A model generated the notes under the pieces. That model was not told where the DNA came from. It did no database searches and saw nothing but the letters and a program-made list of their open reading frames with translations. Source: Linepithema humile (taxonomy: Eukaryota > Arthropoda > Insecta > Hymenoptera > Formicidae). Taken from it: a stretch of 64,000 nt of DNA. The DNA lies in assembly GCF_040581485.1 (NCBI RefSeq), contig NC_090135.1, forward strand, positions 124,001 to 188,000, given 5' to 3'. Below, piece after piece: positions 12,490 to 22,056 of this stretch. Each line of letters opens with the position of its first letter. Position 1 is the stretch's first letter. The position numbers and the translations under genes are program-made.

Positions 12490-14921
12490 TTAATGAGTTG
12501 ATTCTTCAATTTCAACTCTTTGAGGAGCTATATTTTTGCCTTTGTTATTATTGTTAAAGCGATCTTTACTCCTTACAAGCCACGCTTTTATAAAACATAT
12601 TATTTCTGAATCTGTACATTCTTGAGCGTTTTTATTAAGGCGTACAGCAGCTGTAAATATTTTCACAAAATATTATAAAAAATATATTTGTATATATATA
12701 TATTTCAAAAATATTATAAATTTATTAATAATGTCGATGTATATATGTGTATATATCAATAAATAAATAGTAAAATATACTATAAATATAATATATATAT
12801 AATATAAATAAAAAATAAAGATAATTATTTACAATTTTTATAAATATAAATGATATTTCTTTAAACAATTCTTTAAACATTCTTTTTGTTTCCTTTGTTT
12901 TTTAATTATACATACATTAAGCAATATTATTTTACATAGTTCCATTCAAAAAATATACTTTATTATATTTATTTATGTTAAAATTGAAAAAGACAAAAAT
13001 AAAAATAATTATAAAAGAATTATAAAACTTATAAAAATAATTTAATAACTTACAGAGAATAACAGATGCAACAGCTAAATTTTTGAAAACTTTCTTTTTC
13101 TTAGCTCCTTCCCAAGAATAAGACATACCAACTTCATTGGTAAACACACGATACATTATTCTCCGTACGATTTCTTTAATACAAGACCCTCCAATACGGC
13201 TTAAATTTTGAGACTAAAATAATAAGATCATTATTTATTTATATTTTAAATATAATAGTATATAATATAATAGTATAATATAATTAAATAATATTATCAA
13301 ATAAAATAGTATAATTTTTACAATCTTTTTAAATGTAAAAAAAAGTGACATATAGAAAATATAAAATATACAAATAAAATATATTACAAATTATTTATAT
13401 TTTTAAATATATTGTATATATAATCTTTACAGATTTTGTTAAATATGAAAAAAAGGTTAGACATAAAGTCAAGTTAGACATAAAAATTTAAATATATTAA
13501 AAAATTATAAAATATTAAATATGATATAATATTATTATTTTTTTGACACTATTGTACATTAGTAGAAAAATATTTTGATTTCTCTTACCAAAATTGTCTT
13601 ATTATCTTCTGAATTCATTAACCAGTCTTCCAATTCAGCCAAAGAATTTTCATTTAATGGAAATGATTGTATAATTTCGGGTATTTCATTACATACAGAT
13701 TGTTTTACTTTATCTGCTTTATTTTTTAATAAAGCATTTATACCTTCAGAAATATCATCAATTTTTAAACTGAGAAGATGCAACTCTCTGAAAACTCGTT
13801 TTTCAAATTCTAAAATGTAAATAATTGATTCTAAGTATTGTATAGTAATATTTTTTCCAGAATTTAATTACAAAATTATATTTATTTATGTAATTATAGT
13901 GTAATAAATTGTGAAATATATCAAATACGAACTATCTCTCTCGAAAGTATTTTGTTCTAAAGTCGAGCCAGATTTATATGATAATGCAGTATTAGAAGTA
14001 GGAAGAGTAATACCACATGTAGAAGTAATATCATGAGTAATAACTTTTGACTGATTATTCTTACGAGTGTTATTTTTTACTCTCATGCCTAAAAAAGAAT
14101 TAAATATATCTTTTTTATATAATTATATACTTTTTTAATAGATTAATAGCTGTTACAAATATTAAATTAGTATTAATTTAAAGAAATAAAAAAAAGTGCA
14201 AATAGAATTTTAAACTTTTCTTATATGTTTTATATATTTTTGCATTTTTTAATATAAATTATCTTTATTAAAAATACTTTTCATTAAAAATATTTAGAAT
14301 ACAGATAATAAATAAAATTTATAATATTTATTAAAATATTTTTTAATTTTTTTTTATTACGTAAATGTAATTTTATGTTAGCATCATATTCTTTACTATT
14401 GCTTCTTACTATTTCTTGAATTTATTTGTTCAATTGGAACGTCAGGGTATACTGAATCGTCTGATGATATTTCTGTTTCAGAGGACAGTTCATATTCACT
14501 ATTAGATTTATTTTGAGGCCTTCTATTCTTTTTCCTATCATGTTTCTTTTTTTGTTTCAATTCTTCATTGTTGGAAGAAAGAATGTTTGTATTTCTTGCT
14601 TTATTAGCTTTCTGTTGTGCTTTTTTATAGTTATCTAAAAAATTATTAAAAATTATTAAAATTATTAAAAAATTATTAAAAAATTATAAAAAATTATAGA
14701 ATTTTAAATAAATAAAATAACTTATAATTCAATTAAAATTAGATTATTTATTTATTTCAATTAAATTAAATAAAAATGAGAAATAAATGCGGAATTTGTA
14801 TTTCTCATAGTTAAATAAATTATCATAATAAGCAATAGATATCACTAATACTTATACAATACAGTTATATAAATATATACATAAAAGATTTATGAAGTGT
14901 AAAATATATATTTGCCACATA

Positions 14922-14967
<46 letters not shown>

Positions 14968-14984
14968 GTATATATATATATTTT

Positions 14985-15049
<65 letters not shown>

Positions 15050-15260
15050 GTGTGTTTTTACCATAAATGCCCAAAACACTTGCTTCATAGAGCATCCAAT
15101 TTGCTGCAGGTTGATGTTTCTTTTTTATAAAGTCTATTATAACATGTTTCACAGTGCCTTCAGGTGGCCAATAACATTGTGAATTTTTTTCGATATACCA
15201 TGTTTTCGGTACAGCTTCTACTGTTTCTTCACCATCAAATTTTACGACAATCCAGCTCAT
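12490..15260 (-). CDS. DUF4806-type protein of the CACTA-like transposon, six exons
   Basis: Assembled from GT..AG junctions on the minus strand: exons about 15,062-15,260, 14,410-14,634, 13,929-14,088, 13,589-13,809, 13,054-13,213 and 12,490-12,650. Exon 1 starts MSWIVVKFDGEETVEAVPKT and contains W.IEKNSQCYWPP, as in insect DUF4806 proteins. Exon 2 is Lys-rich and acidic (nuclear-localisation-like KKKHDRKKNRR). Exon 4 carries FPLNENSLAELEDWL. Exon 5 carries FTNEVGMSYSWEGAKKKK..F, the core of DUF4806. Exon 6 ends with a short WLVRSKDRF motif and a TAA at 12,490. The exon 3/4 junction is uncertain because the best donor gives the wrong phase. DUF4806 genes commonly sit beside Transposase_21-like genes in animal transposons, so an accessory, DNA-binding role is likely but unproven. 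Confidence 0.7.
14925..15046. repeat. GT and AT microsatellites in intron 1
   Basis: A (GT)n run at about 14,925-14,966 and an (AT)n run at about 14,991-15,046 lie in the first intron of the DUF4806 gene. The reading frames across them are simple-repeat translations. Confidence 0.9.
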
Positions 15261-15570
15261 CTTGTCATCACGATTAGGTTATTGTAGAATATTTTACAAC
15301 AAAAGAAATACATATTACATATTACAATATGTAAATAAACAAGTTTATAGAATACAACTAATTTCACATTTTTACTTATTTATAATAAAGAATAAAATTT
15401 TTATGCATGTAAAGATTTTAAAACGTAAAACATGAAAAAAATTAATCTAATAATAATTAATAATAATTAATAATACACATATTTATATATTATATTAAAA
15501 AAAAATTATTACAAATTTTAGCACAATTAATGTTATACATTTTTTAAATCAATTTAAAATTAGCAATAAT

Positions 15571-17628
15571 TTATATATGTAACAATGGAAATGAAACAAG
15601 TTTGTGTTTGTAAGGTAACACTACCAATTTTCTTTTGATAAAATCAATGTTCCATACCTCAAGTGAGTTATTTTCCTTCTTTATATATTGGATATTAAAT
15701 AAGGATGATGAACATGGCTTTGAATAAAAATTACCTTGCTTACTATATCTATAGCCTAATAAACATATAGAGTTTTCACAAGAAGCAAAATTTTCAATTT
15801 TAACTATTACATTATTCTTTAATTCTACAAATTTATCAGCTTTTTTTGAAATATCTAAGTAATAATTATTTATTTGTATTCTTTTGTATTGTGGAAATGT
15901 GCAATTATTTGTCAAAGGACCATTGGAATGTTCTATCAATAGCTTTACAGAATCATTGTTCGTAATAGAAAAACTATGTTGAATATTACTTTCCTCAAAC
16001 ACACGATGTATGATTTGTTGTAAAGGTAAAGCAGATTTGCGAATCTTTTTCTTTAATTGTTGCATGTAATTTTCAAAAGGAAAAGCGCTAAAATTATCAA
16101 GTGAACCATATAATTTTACACAATCACTTAAATGCAAGAAGTTATGTATGTTGTGTGATACAAAGTCTGGACCGTAAATTTTAATAGATTGGCAAATAAA
16201 ATGTTTCATCAAATTATGAGCATATAATACATAGTTTTCAAATCTCGAATAATATTGACTTATCATTATGGAACTTGCAAGATTTAATGTAATAAAATTA
16301 TTGTAAATTTTAGATGACAAAACGTCTTTTAAAATAATAGGACCAGCATAGAGCAAAAAAAATCTAAATTCCGTAGCTTTATATCTCTTACAATCAAGTA
16401 TAGAACGTGTTTTTCTTGAAAATTCATAAGGAACATATTGCTTTAATTTTAGAAGATTTTCCGAAATTGTATTTACATTAGAAGCTCGTAATTTATGAGG
16501 TGGTTTACCATAAATCCATCCATACCGTTTATGGCAAAGAAGTCTTTTCATGCCACCTAATAAGAGATGCATATAATCTATTGGTACACTGTCTATCATA
16601 TTAAAGTTTGGTATATCTAATAATATACTTTTGCCAATATGATGTTCCTCTTGAGCAGCAGTTCTAAATAAAATATCGGTTCTTTTGCAAAAACGTTCTG
16701 TTTCCGTAAAGCATAGTACATGATTAAACATTTCACCCTCTTCATCACATTTTGTGCAAGAAAAATAGCCTGTATGACTTTTAATAGCTAAAGCATATGA
16801 TTTTGCAGGTGAATCACAAACTAACATAAAAATTCGGAATTTATATCTAAAAGAATTTATTAATATTCCATTATTTGATAGATGAATACATTCATTTACA
16901 AAATCTTTAAGAAAATCATTAGCAGATTTCGGTTTTTCTGAACCATGATATAAAGCAACTAAAAATACTTGTTTTATAAGAATTTTTATTGATTTTACCG
17001 AGCATAAAATAGGCCACAACGAGCTATTAGAACTTCTGCTTAAAGGTAAACCATCAATATTGACTGCTAATAAAAACTCTTTATTTTGTTCGATATTGAT
17101 TCCATGCTTTATACAAAATAAATTTAACGTTTTTTCTATACCGAAATAAAAATATGTTCCGGAACCTAAAGGTGTTACAATTATTTTATTAGGTGTTTTT
17201 AGAAGCGTTCTCGGATCTTTCGGAATATTATCACATCCCGGTATTTCTCGTATTATCGAAAGTAGATTTCCTAACGCCGATAAAGTTATATTATCTTTTA
17301 CCGCCCATGTAGCTAATTTTGAAGTTAACGATACATCATTTTTGGCACTATTATTATTATATTCAATATTATTTGATGATTCGGCATCATTAGATAACTC
17401 ATTGTAATATGGAACATTGACGTTAATATCATTATTATAACAAGAGTTTGTATGCAATGTTGTACTATCAGTAGCAATATTATCAATTGTAATTTTTCTA
17501 ACGTTATCATTGATATGAGAATTATAAAGTGATACAGAATTATTGTTAATTAGTGCTAGAGATCGATTTAATTTATTTTTAAGTTTTCTGTGAAACTTTA
17601 TTTTATTTTTGTTCTCTAACTTATCCAT
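15571..17628 (-). CDS. Transposase_21 (tnp2/CACTA)-like transposase
   Basis: A single 685-codon exon opening MDKLENKNKIKFHRK. The basic, Asn-rich N-terminus (1-110) is followed by the Transposase_21-like core: IDGLPLSRSS..WPIL (191-207), FMLVCDSPAKS (267-277), HTGYFSCTKC (285-294), EEHHIGKSIL (327-336), VPIDYMHLLLGG (348-359) and ATEFRFFLLYAGP (418-430). Asp192, Asp272, Asp351 and Glu420 are conserved-looking acidic residues. Which of them form the active site I cannot prove. The family cuts and pastes CACTA-type elements in the nucleus. The gene is uninterrupted and the same strand as the DUF4806 gene, whose start lies 310 bases downstream. Both sit inside the AT-flanked 11 kb element, so this is very probably its own transposase and potentially active. 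Confidence 0.85.
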   Translation of the reverse strand: MDKLENKNKIKFHRKLKNKLNRSLALINNNSVSLYNSHINDNVRKITIDNIATDSTTLHTNSCYNNDINVNVPYYNELSNDAESSNNIEYNNNSAKNDVSLTSKLATWAVKDNITLSALGNLLSIIREIPGCDNIPKDPRTLLKTPNKIIVTPLGSGTYFYFGIEKTLNLFCIKHGINIEQNKEFLLAVNIDGLPLSRSSNSSLWPILCSVKSIKILIKQVFLVALYHGSEKPKSANDFLKDFVNECIHLSNNGILINSFRYKFRIFMLVCDSPAKSYALAIKSHTGYFSCTKCDEEGEMFNHVLCFTETERFCKRTDILFRTAAQEEHHIGKSILLDIPNFNMIDSVPIDYMHLLLGGMKRLLCHKRYGWIYGKPPHKLRASNVNTISENLLKLKQYVPYEFSRKTRSILDCKRYKATEFRFFLLYAGPIILKDVLSSKIYNNFITLNLASSIMISQYYSRFENYVLYAHNLMKHFICQSIKIYGPDFVSHNIHNFLHLSDCVKLYGSLDNFSAFPFENYMQQLKKKIRKSALPLQQIIHRVFEESNIQHSFSITNNDSVKLLIEHSNGPLTNNCTFPQYKRIQINNYYLDISKKADKFVELKNNVIVKIENFASCENSICLLGYRYSKQGNFYSKPCSSSLFNIQYIKKENNSLEVWNIDFIKRKLVVLPYKHKLVSFPLLHI

Positions 17629-17897
17629 GGCTAAAATTAGAGGTTAGACTAAACAGGATAAATAAATATTTAAGTTATAAATATATGTATTGTAGTACTT
17701 ACTCTGAGAAAGATTCGTCTAATAATCGAAGAGAATAAACTAATAATATGATGTAAAATGTTGAAATGTATTAGTATGTATCATTACTACACAGAAACTT
17801 TGACGCGAAAGAATACAGACCACGTGGAGTGTCACTGCAGGGATTAATATGCCCGACGAAACGTGCATGCGTGATTGAACACGTGATCTGATACTAA

Positions 17898-18056
17898 GGC
17901 CGGTATTCATAGTCCGTTCTTATATTCAAGATCGTCTTAAATACGGACTTATATTCGCTCTCTTCGTCACACATAGATTGTGTCTGACGAAGAGAGCGAA
18001 TATAAGTCTGTACTTAAGACAATCTTGAATATAAGAACGGACTATGAATACCGGCC
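17898..18056. mobile_element. 159 bp Harbinger-type MITE
   Basis: An almost perfect palindrome with ends GGCCGGTATTCATAGTCCGT and its reverse complement, about 70 bp per arm. TAA flanks both sides (17,895-17,897 and 18,057-18,059), matching the TWA target preference of PIF/Harbinger elements. It has no coding capacity. Confidence 0.8.
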
Positions 18057-18059
18057 TAA

Positions 18060-18196
18060 GGTCCAACGCATAACAGAGAAAATATTAGGAATAGGAATAA
18101 ATATTAAATAAGAGAAAAAGAATAAATTCTTCTTTTCCTTTTCTTATATTATTTAATATTTCTATCTTTAAATATTTTTCTTTATTGCATTGGGCC
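18060..18196. mobile_element. Second Harbinger-type MITE, sharing the TAA
   Basis: Imperfect palindrome opening GGTCCAACGCATAACAGAGA and closing TTTATTGCATTGGGCC. Its flanks are TAA at 18,057-18,059 and 18,197-18,199. The left TAA is also the right target duplication of the neighbouring MITE, so one inserted at the edge of the other. Confidence 0.7.
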
Positions 18197-18289
18197 TAAT
18201 GCAATAAAAAAATATTCATTTTGTTAGTTGAAAAGTTAATTAAAATTGCCAGAGCTTCACACATATACAATAATATAATAAATAATAAA

Positions 18290-18430
18290 ATAAACTATAA
18301 TATCTATTAATAAATATACATAATACACAGTATAGCATATATAAATTATGTATGTGCAATGTAATAGCATAATGTATGTATATATAATGTACAGCAATAT
18401 ATATACACATTATATACATCAAAGTATATA
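18290..18430. repeat. Partial copy of the 151 bp subterminal repeat, left of the Tc1 element
   Basis: Contains AAATTATGTATGTGCAATGT and the following TAGCATAATGTATGTATATA. These are shared with the tandem array at 21,451-21,900. The Tc1-like element interrupts this array, and the sequence resumes at 21,290. Confidence 0.8.
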
Positions 18431-18605
18431 CACTCACCCGAAAAAAAAGCGGTACACTGAAAATGTGGGAAAAATTCATCAAATTTCAACTGACGATAAC
18501 TTCGTAAATAATAAAGATAGAAAGTTCTATAAAATATGGAAATGAAGCTAAAAATCTCTACTTTAAGAATCAATTTATTTCAATGTTGCAAAATAAATTT
18601 ATTGA

Positions 18606-19010
18606 AAATGGCGGATGACAAAGCGCGAGCATGCAAAATTGAAAAATAATGGTTCGAGTTTGCGACGGTGCACGGTATAAACAAAAAATTGTAGCTTATT
18701 GGGATCAAAAGCGTACGAAAGTACAGAGTCTCCTCTTTAAAATGCTTTTTTATGCATCTTGATACGATGATTTTTCGCCGAGAGATTCGCATTTGTAGAA
18801 AAAGGCAGATTCTTACTTCAAATGCGAATCTCTCGGCGAAAAATCATCGTATCAAGATGCATAAAAAAGCATTTTAAAGAGGAGACTCTGTACTTTCGTA
18901 CGCTTTTGATCCCAATAAGCTACAATTTTTTGTTTATACCGTTCACCGTCGCAAACTCGAACCATTATTTTTCAATTTCGCATGCTTTTGCTTTGTCATC
19001 CGCCATTTTG
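18606..19010. repeat. Internal palindrome at the left end of the Tc1-like element
   Basis: Arms of about 190 bp (18,606-18,797 and 18,821-19,010) around a 23-base spacer. The outer arm is part of the terminal repeat and the inner arm is an extra inverted copy. Both carry GCGAATCTCTCGGCGAAAAA and the adjoining ATCATCGTAT. The frames through them are shadow frames. Confidence 0.85.
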
Positions 19011-19294
19011 GAGAAAGTTATCACACATTATTGCGTTATGAATTTTCGAACACTAGACATCCAAACTTTTAAAATGGTTTTTAAAAAATCCTGCTAGCTG
19101 TATTACGTGCCGAGATATTCAATTTTGAACCAGACCGAATTGCAAGAATAAGAATTCTGTGGTTATCAGCTCCGCGGTATTTTAAAACTCCAAACTCTCC
19201 TTACGGTTATAAGTGTCAATTCTGCTCTTGGCGTTACCCAGGATCAACGGCGTGGACGTGGCAGAAATCTGATCCCGTGTGCACATGTTGGCAC

Positions 19295-19420
19295 GTGTGT
19301 ATGTGTGTGTGTGTGTGTGTGTGTGCGTGCGTGTGTCCGTGCGTCCGTGTGTGTGTATGTGTGTGTGCGTGCGCGTGCGTGCGTGCGTGCGTGCGCGTGC
19401 ATGCGTGTGTGTGCGCGTGC
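19295..19420. repeat. GT/GCGT microsatellite
   Basis: Low-complexity GTGTGTGCGTGCGTG run between the transposase stop and the left inverted repeat of the Tc1-like element. Confidence 0.9.
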
Positions 19421-19521
19421 ACCACTGGGATAAGGACCTCATGGCTCGTTAGATCCACGATATTTTACGACTCCAAACCCTCCCGGTGGTGCGTGTACAA
19501 TTGTGTGTGCGCGCGCGTATA

Positions 19522-20541
19522 TTAATAATGGGTATGACCTCCTCGTGCGCGTATTACCTCATTCATGCGACGAGGCATACTTCTTATTAGTGTTCTAATT
19601 TCAGTCTGCGTAATGTCATTCCACTCTATTTCAAGAACTCTTCGAAGTTCTGGCAATGACTGAGGAGCAGGTATATGATTTCGTACTTTTCTGTTAATAT
19701 TGTCCCATAGGTGTTCAATGGGATTTAAATCTGGACTCATTGCTGGCCATTCGAGTCGATTTATGCCAACTTCATCGCAGAAATCAAGCACTTTTCTCGC
19801 AACGTGCGGTCGAGCATTGTCTTGCATAAACAAAAAGTCCTCTCCGATGAAGTGCGCATACGGAACAACGTACGGTATGAGTACGTCTTCCACGTATACA
19901 TCTGCGTTCATGTTTGCGTCAAAAAAGTGGAGATCTGTGTGAGCATTCGCAGAAATTCCTGCCCAAACCATTACAGAGCCACCATTGTAGCTAGGCCTCT
20001 CACTTACAGTACAGTCTGCAAATCGTTCTCCAACGCGACGGTATACTCGTTCTCGTCCGTCTGAAGAATACAGACAAAAACGAGATTCGTCGCTAAAAAG
20101 AACGGTACTCCATTCTGCATATGTCCAGCCTGCATGCTCGACAGCAAAATTGAGTCGAGTTACGCGATGGCGACGCATAAGCGAAGGTACATTTGCTGGC
20201 CTGCGCGGAAAAAGACCGTGTTCCGCTAATCTGTTTCGAATAGTGTCAACGGATACATTACATTCGCGGACATCTCTTAAATTGTTTCGAATTTGAACAG
20301 CCGTTCGATGTCTGTCTCTTAATGAATTTAAAACAATAAATCGGTCATCGTTTTCATTCGTACAACGAGGACGTCCCGAACCAGGTCTTCTTTGGACAGA
20401 ATTAGTCTCCAAGTACCTAGCATAAGCACGTTGCACGGTTGACACTGATAAATCAAGTGCCTCAGCAACGTACCTTCGACTTTTCCCATCTTCAATTAAC
20501 GCTACAACTTGAGCAGCTTTTTCAGGACTTATCGTCGCCAT
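19522..20541 (-). CDS. Tc1/mariner DD34E transposase
   Basis: 339 codons from MATISPEKAAQVV to a TAA at 19,522. The N-terminal half carries paired helix-turn-helix DNA-binding regions (about 5-45 and 60-115) joined by an AT-hook-like GSGRPR (54-59). The catalytic core shows FSDESRF with Asp151, QDNARPH with Asp241 and SPDLNPIEHLWD with Glu276. There are 34 residues between the second Asp and the Glu, the DD34E signature of Tc1 transposases. The length (about 340) is normal and there is no stop or frameshift. It lies centrally between long inverted repeats with a TA duplication. The protein would bind the terminal repeats in the nucleus and catalyse cut-and-paste. It looks functional from sequence alone. 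Confidence 0.95.
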   Translation of the reverse strand: MATISPEKAAQVVALIEDGKSRRYVAEALDLSVSTVQRAYARYLETNSVQRRPGSGRPRCTNENDDRFIVLNSLRDRHRTAVQIRNNLRDVRECNVSVDTIRNRLAEHGLFPRRPANVPSLMRRHRVTRLNFAVEHAGWTYAEWSTVLFSDESRFCLYSSDGRERVYRRVGERFADCTVSERPSYNGGSVMVWAGISANAHTDLHFFDANMNADVYVEDVLIPYVVPYAHFIGEDFLFMQDNARPHVARKVLDFCDEVGINRLEWPAMSPDLNPIEHLWDNINRKVRNHIPAPQSLPELRRVLEIEWNDITQTEIRTLIRSMPRRMNEVIRARGGHTHY

Positions 20542-20739
20542 AATTGACCAATAATTTCAATGCGAAAAGATTAATTATTGTTTACTTTGACGAAGTCGTA
20601 CAAATAAGTAACGCGTCTCGAAAGAAAAAGATCAAGAGAAATCAAGCACTCTTCTCGCAATGTGCGGTCGAGCATAAACAAAAAGTCAGGGCGGAGAAAT
20701 CACAAAAGATCTGCAGACATCTCCTTCGGATGCAAAACA

Positions 20740-21117
20740 ATTGATTGAAAAATAATGGTTCGAGTTTGCGACGGTGCACGGTATAAACAAAAAATTGTAG
20801 CTTATTGGGATCAAAAGCGTACGAAAGTACAGAGTCTCCTCTTTAAAATGCTTTTTTATGCATCTCGATACGATGATTTTTCGCCGAGAGATTCGCATTT
20901 GAAGTAAGAATCTGCCTTTTTCTTCAAATGCGAATCTCTCGGCGAAAAATCATCGTATCGAGATGCATAAAAAAGCATTTTAAAGAGGAGACTCTGTACT
21001 TTCGTACGCTTTTGATCCCAATAAGCTACAATTTTTTGTTTATACCGTGCACCGTCGCAAACTCGAACCATTATTTTTCAATTTTGCATGCTCGCGCTTT
21101 GTCATCCGCCATTTTCA
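20740..21117. repeat. Internal palindrome at the right end of the Tc1-like element
   Basis: The inner arm (about 20,746-20,900) and outer arm (from about 20,924) form a hairpin around AAGTAAGAATCTGCCTTTTTC. They mirror the structure at the left end. Confidence 0.85.
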
Positions 21118-21310
21118 ATAAATTTATTTTGCAACATTGAAATAAATTGATTCTTAAAGTAGAGATTTTTAGCTTCATTTCCATATTTTATAGAACTTTC
21201 TATCTTTATTATTTACGAAGTTATCGTCAGTTGAAATTTGATGAATTTTTCCCACATTTTCAGTGTACCGCTTTTTTTTCGGGTGAGTGTACAAATTATG
21301 TATGTCTAAT

Positions 21311-21426
21311 CCCAGCAAACACAGAACATTGCAGCAACATTGTGGCAATTTTGCAATATTGCTGTAATGTTGCTACAATGTTGCAACATTGCCGCAATGT
21401 TACTGCAATATTCTGTGTTTGCTGGG
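21311..21426. mobile_element. 116 bp palindromic MITE with CCCAGCAAAC ends
   Basis: Starts CCCAGCAAACACAGAACATT and ends with the inverse (GAATATTGCAG... in reverse, closing GTTTGCTGGG). AT flanks both sides (21,309-21,310 and 21,427-21,428). The flanking array shows a single AT when uninterrupted. The interior is a run of GCAACATTG/CAATGTTGC words, so the whole element can fold. Its CCCA start and AT duplication match those of the 11 kb host element. Confidence 0.8.
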
Positions 21427-21450
21427 ATGTATATACATATTACGTTTAAT

Positions 21451-21900
21451 AAAGTATATACAAATTATGTATGTGCAATGTATGTACTTAGCAATAGCAT
21501 ATTGTATGTATATATAATATACAGCAATATATATACACATTATATACATCAAAGTATATACAAATTATGTATGTCTAATGTGTATACATATTACGTTTAA
21601 TAAAGTATATACAAATTATGTATGTGCAATGTATGTACTTAGCAATAGCATATTGTATGTATATATAATGTACAGCAATATATATACATATTATATACAT
21701 CAAAGTATATACAAATTATGTATGTCTAATGTATATACATATTACGTTTAATAAAGTATATACAAATTATGTATGTGCAATGTATGTACTTAGCAATAGC
21801 ATATTGTATGTATATATAATGTACAGCAATATATATACATATTATGTACGTCAAAGTATATACATATTATGTATGAACATTTGACATACATTGTACTATA
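21451..21900. repeat. Right subterminal array, 151 bp units
   Basis: Three units start at 21,451, 21,602 and 21,753 with AAAGTATATACAAATTATGT. They lie in the right end of the CACTA-like element and are followed by degenerate AT-rich sequence up to the terminus at 22,056. Such subterminal repeats are typical transposase-binding regions in CACTA elements. That role is inferred here. Confidence 0.8.
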
Positions 21901-22056
21901 TATACATATAAAGTACATTAATAAATATACATGTCATATATTGTGATATACATCCAAATTATGTACATGTAATGTATAAACATTTGACATACAAGATATT
22001 ATTTTCATATTATGGAACAAAAATATATATTCATAGAATGTCCGATGTTATATGGG

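Larger units (their letters stand above)
18431..21289 (-). mobile_element. Tc1-like element with ~360 bp inverted repeats
   Basis: The ends are CACTCACCCGAAAAAAAAGC and its exact reverse complement, flanked by TA on both sides (18,429-18,430 and 21,290-21,291). The uninterrupted array copies at about 21,549 show the pre-insertion sequence with a single TA, confirming the target duplication. The terminal inverted repeats extend about 360 bp (18,431-18,797 against 20,924-21,289). Each is followed by a further inverted copy of about 190 bp, so the related segment occurs four times. The element encodes a complete transposase at 19,522-20,541. Confidence 0.92.
11081..22056 (-). mobile_element. 11 kb CACTA-like (CMC) DNA transposon, with nested insertions
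   Basis: The borders are set by comparison with the uninterrupted left arm. That arm reads ...AAAAATATATGTATCAT on the equivalent strand, whereas here AT|CCCATAAAACAT opens the insert and its inverse (ATGTTATATGGG|AT) closes it. This gives a 2 bp AT target duplication and short CCCATA-type inverted ends. Inside are AT-rich subterminal repeats at both ends, a Transposase_21-like gene and a spliced DUF4806 gene, both on the minus strand. Tnp2-like transposase plus subterminal repeats fits the CACTA/Mirage/Chapaev group. Removing the nested Tc1 element and MITEs leaves about 7.7 kb. Confidence 0.8.

Noticed and set aside
19182..19525. Thr/His- and Cys/Val-rich frames
   Set aside because: Translations of a GT microsatellite.
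18580..21140. Four frames with the same MRISRRKIIVSRCIKKHF start
   Set aside because: They are the four copies of the Tc1-like element's end segment; identity comes from the DNA repeat.
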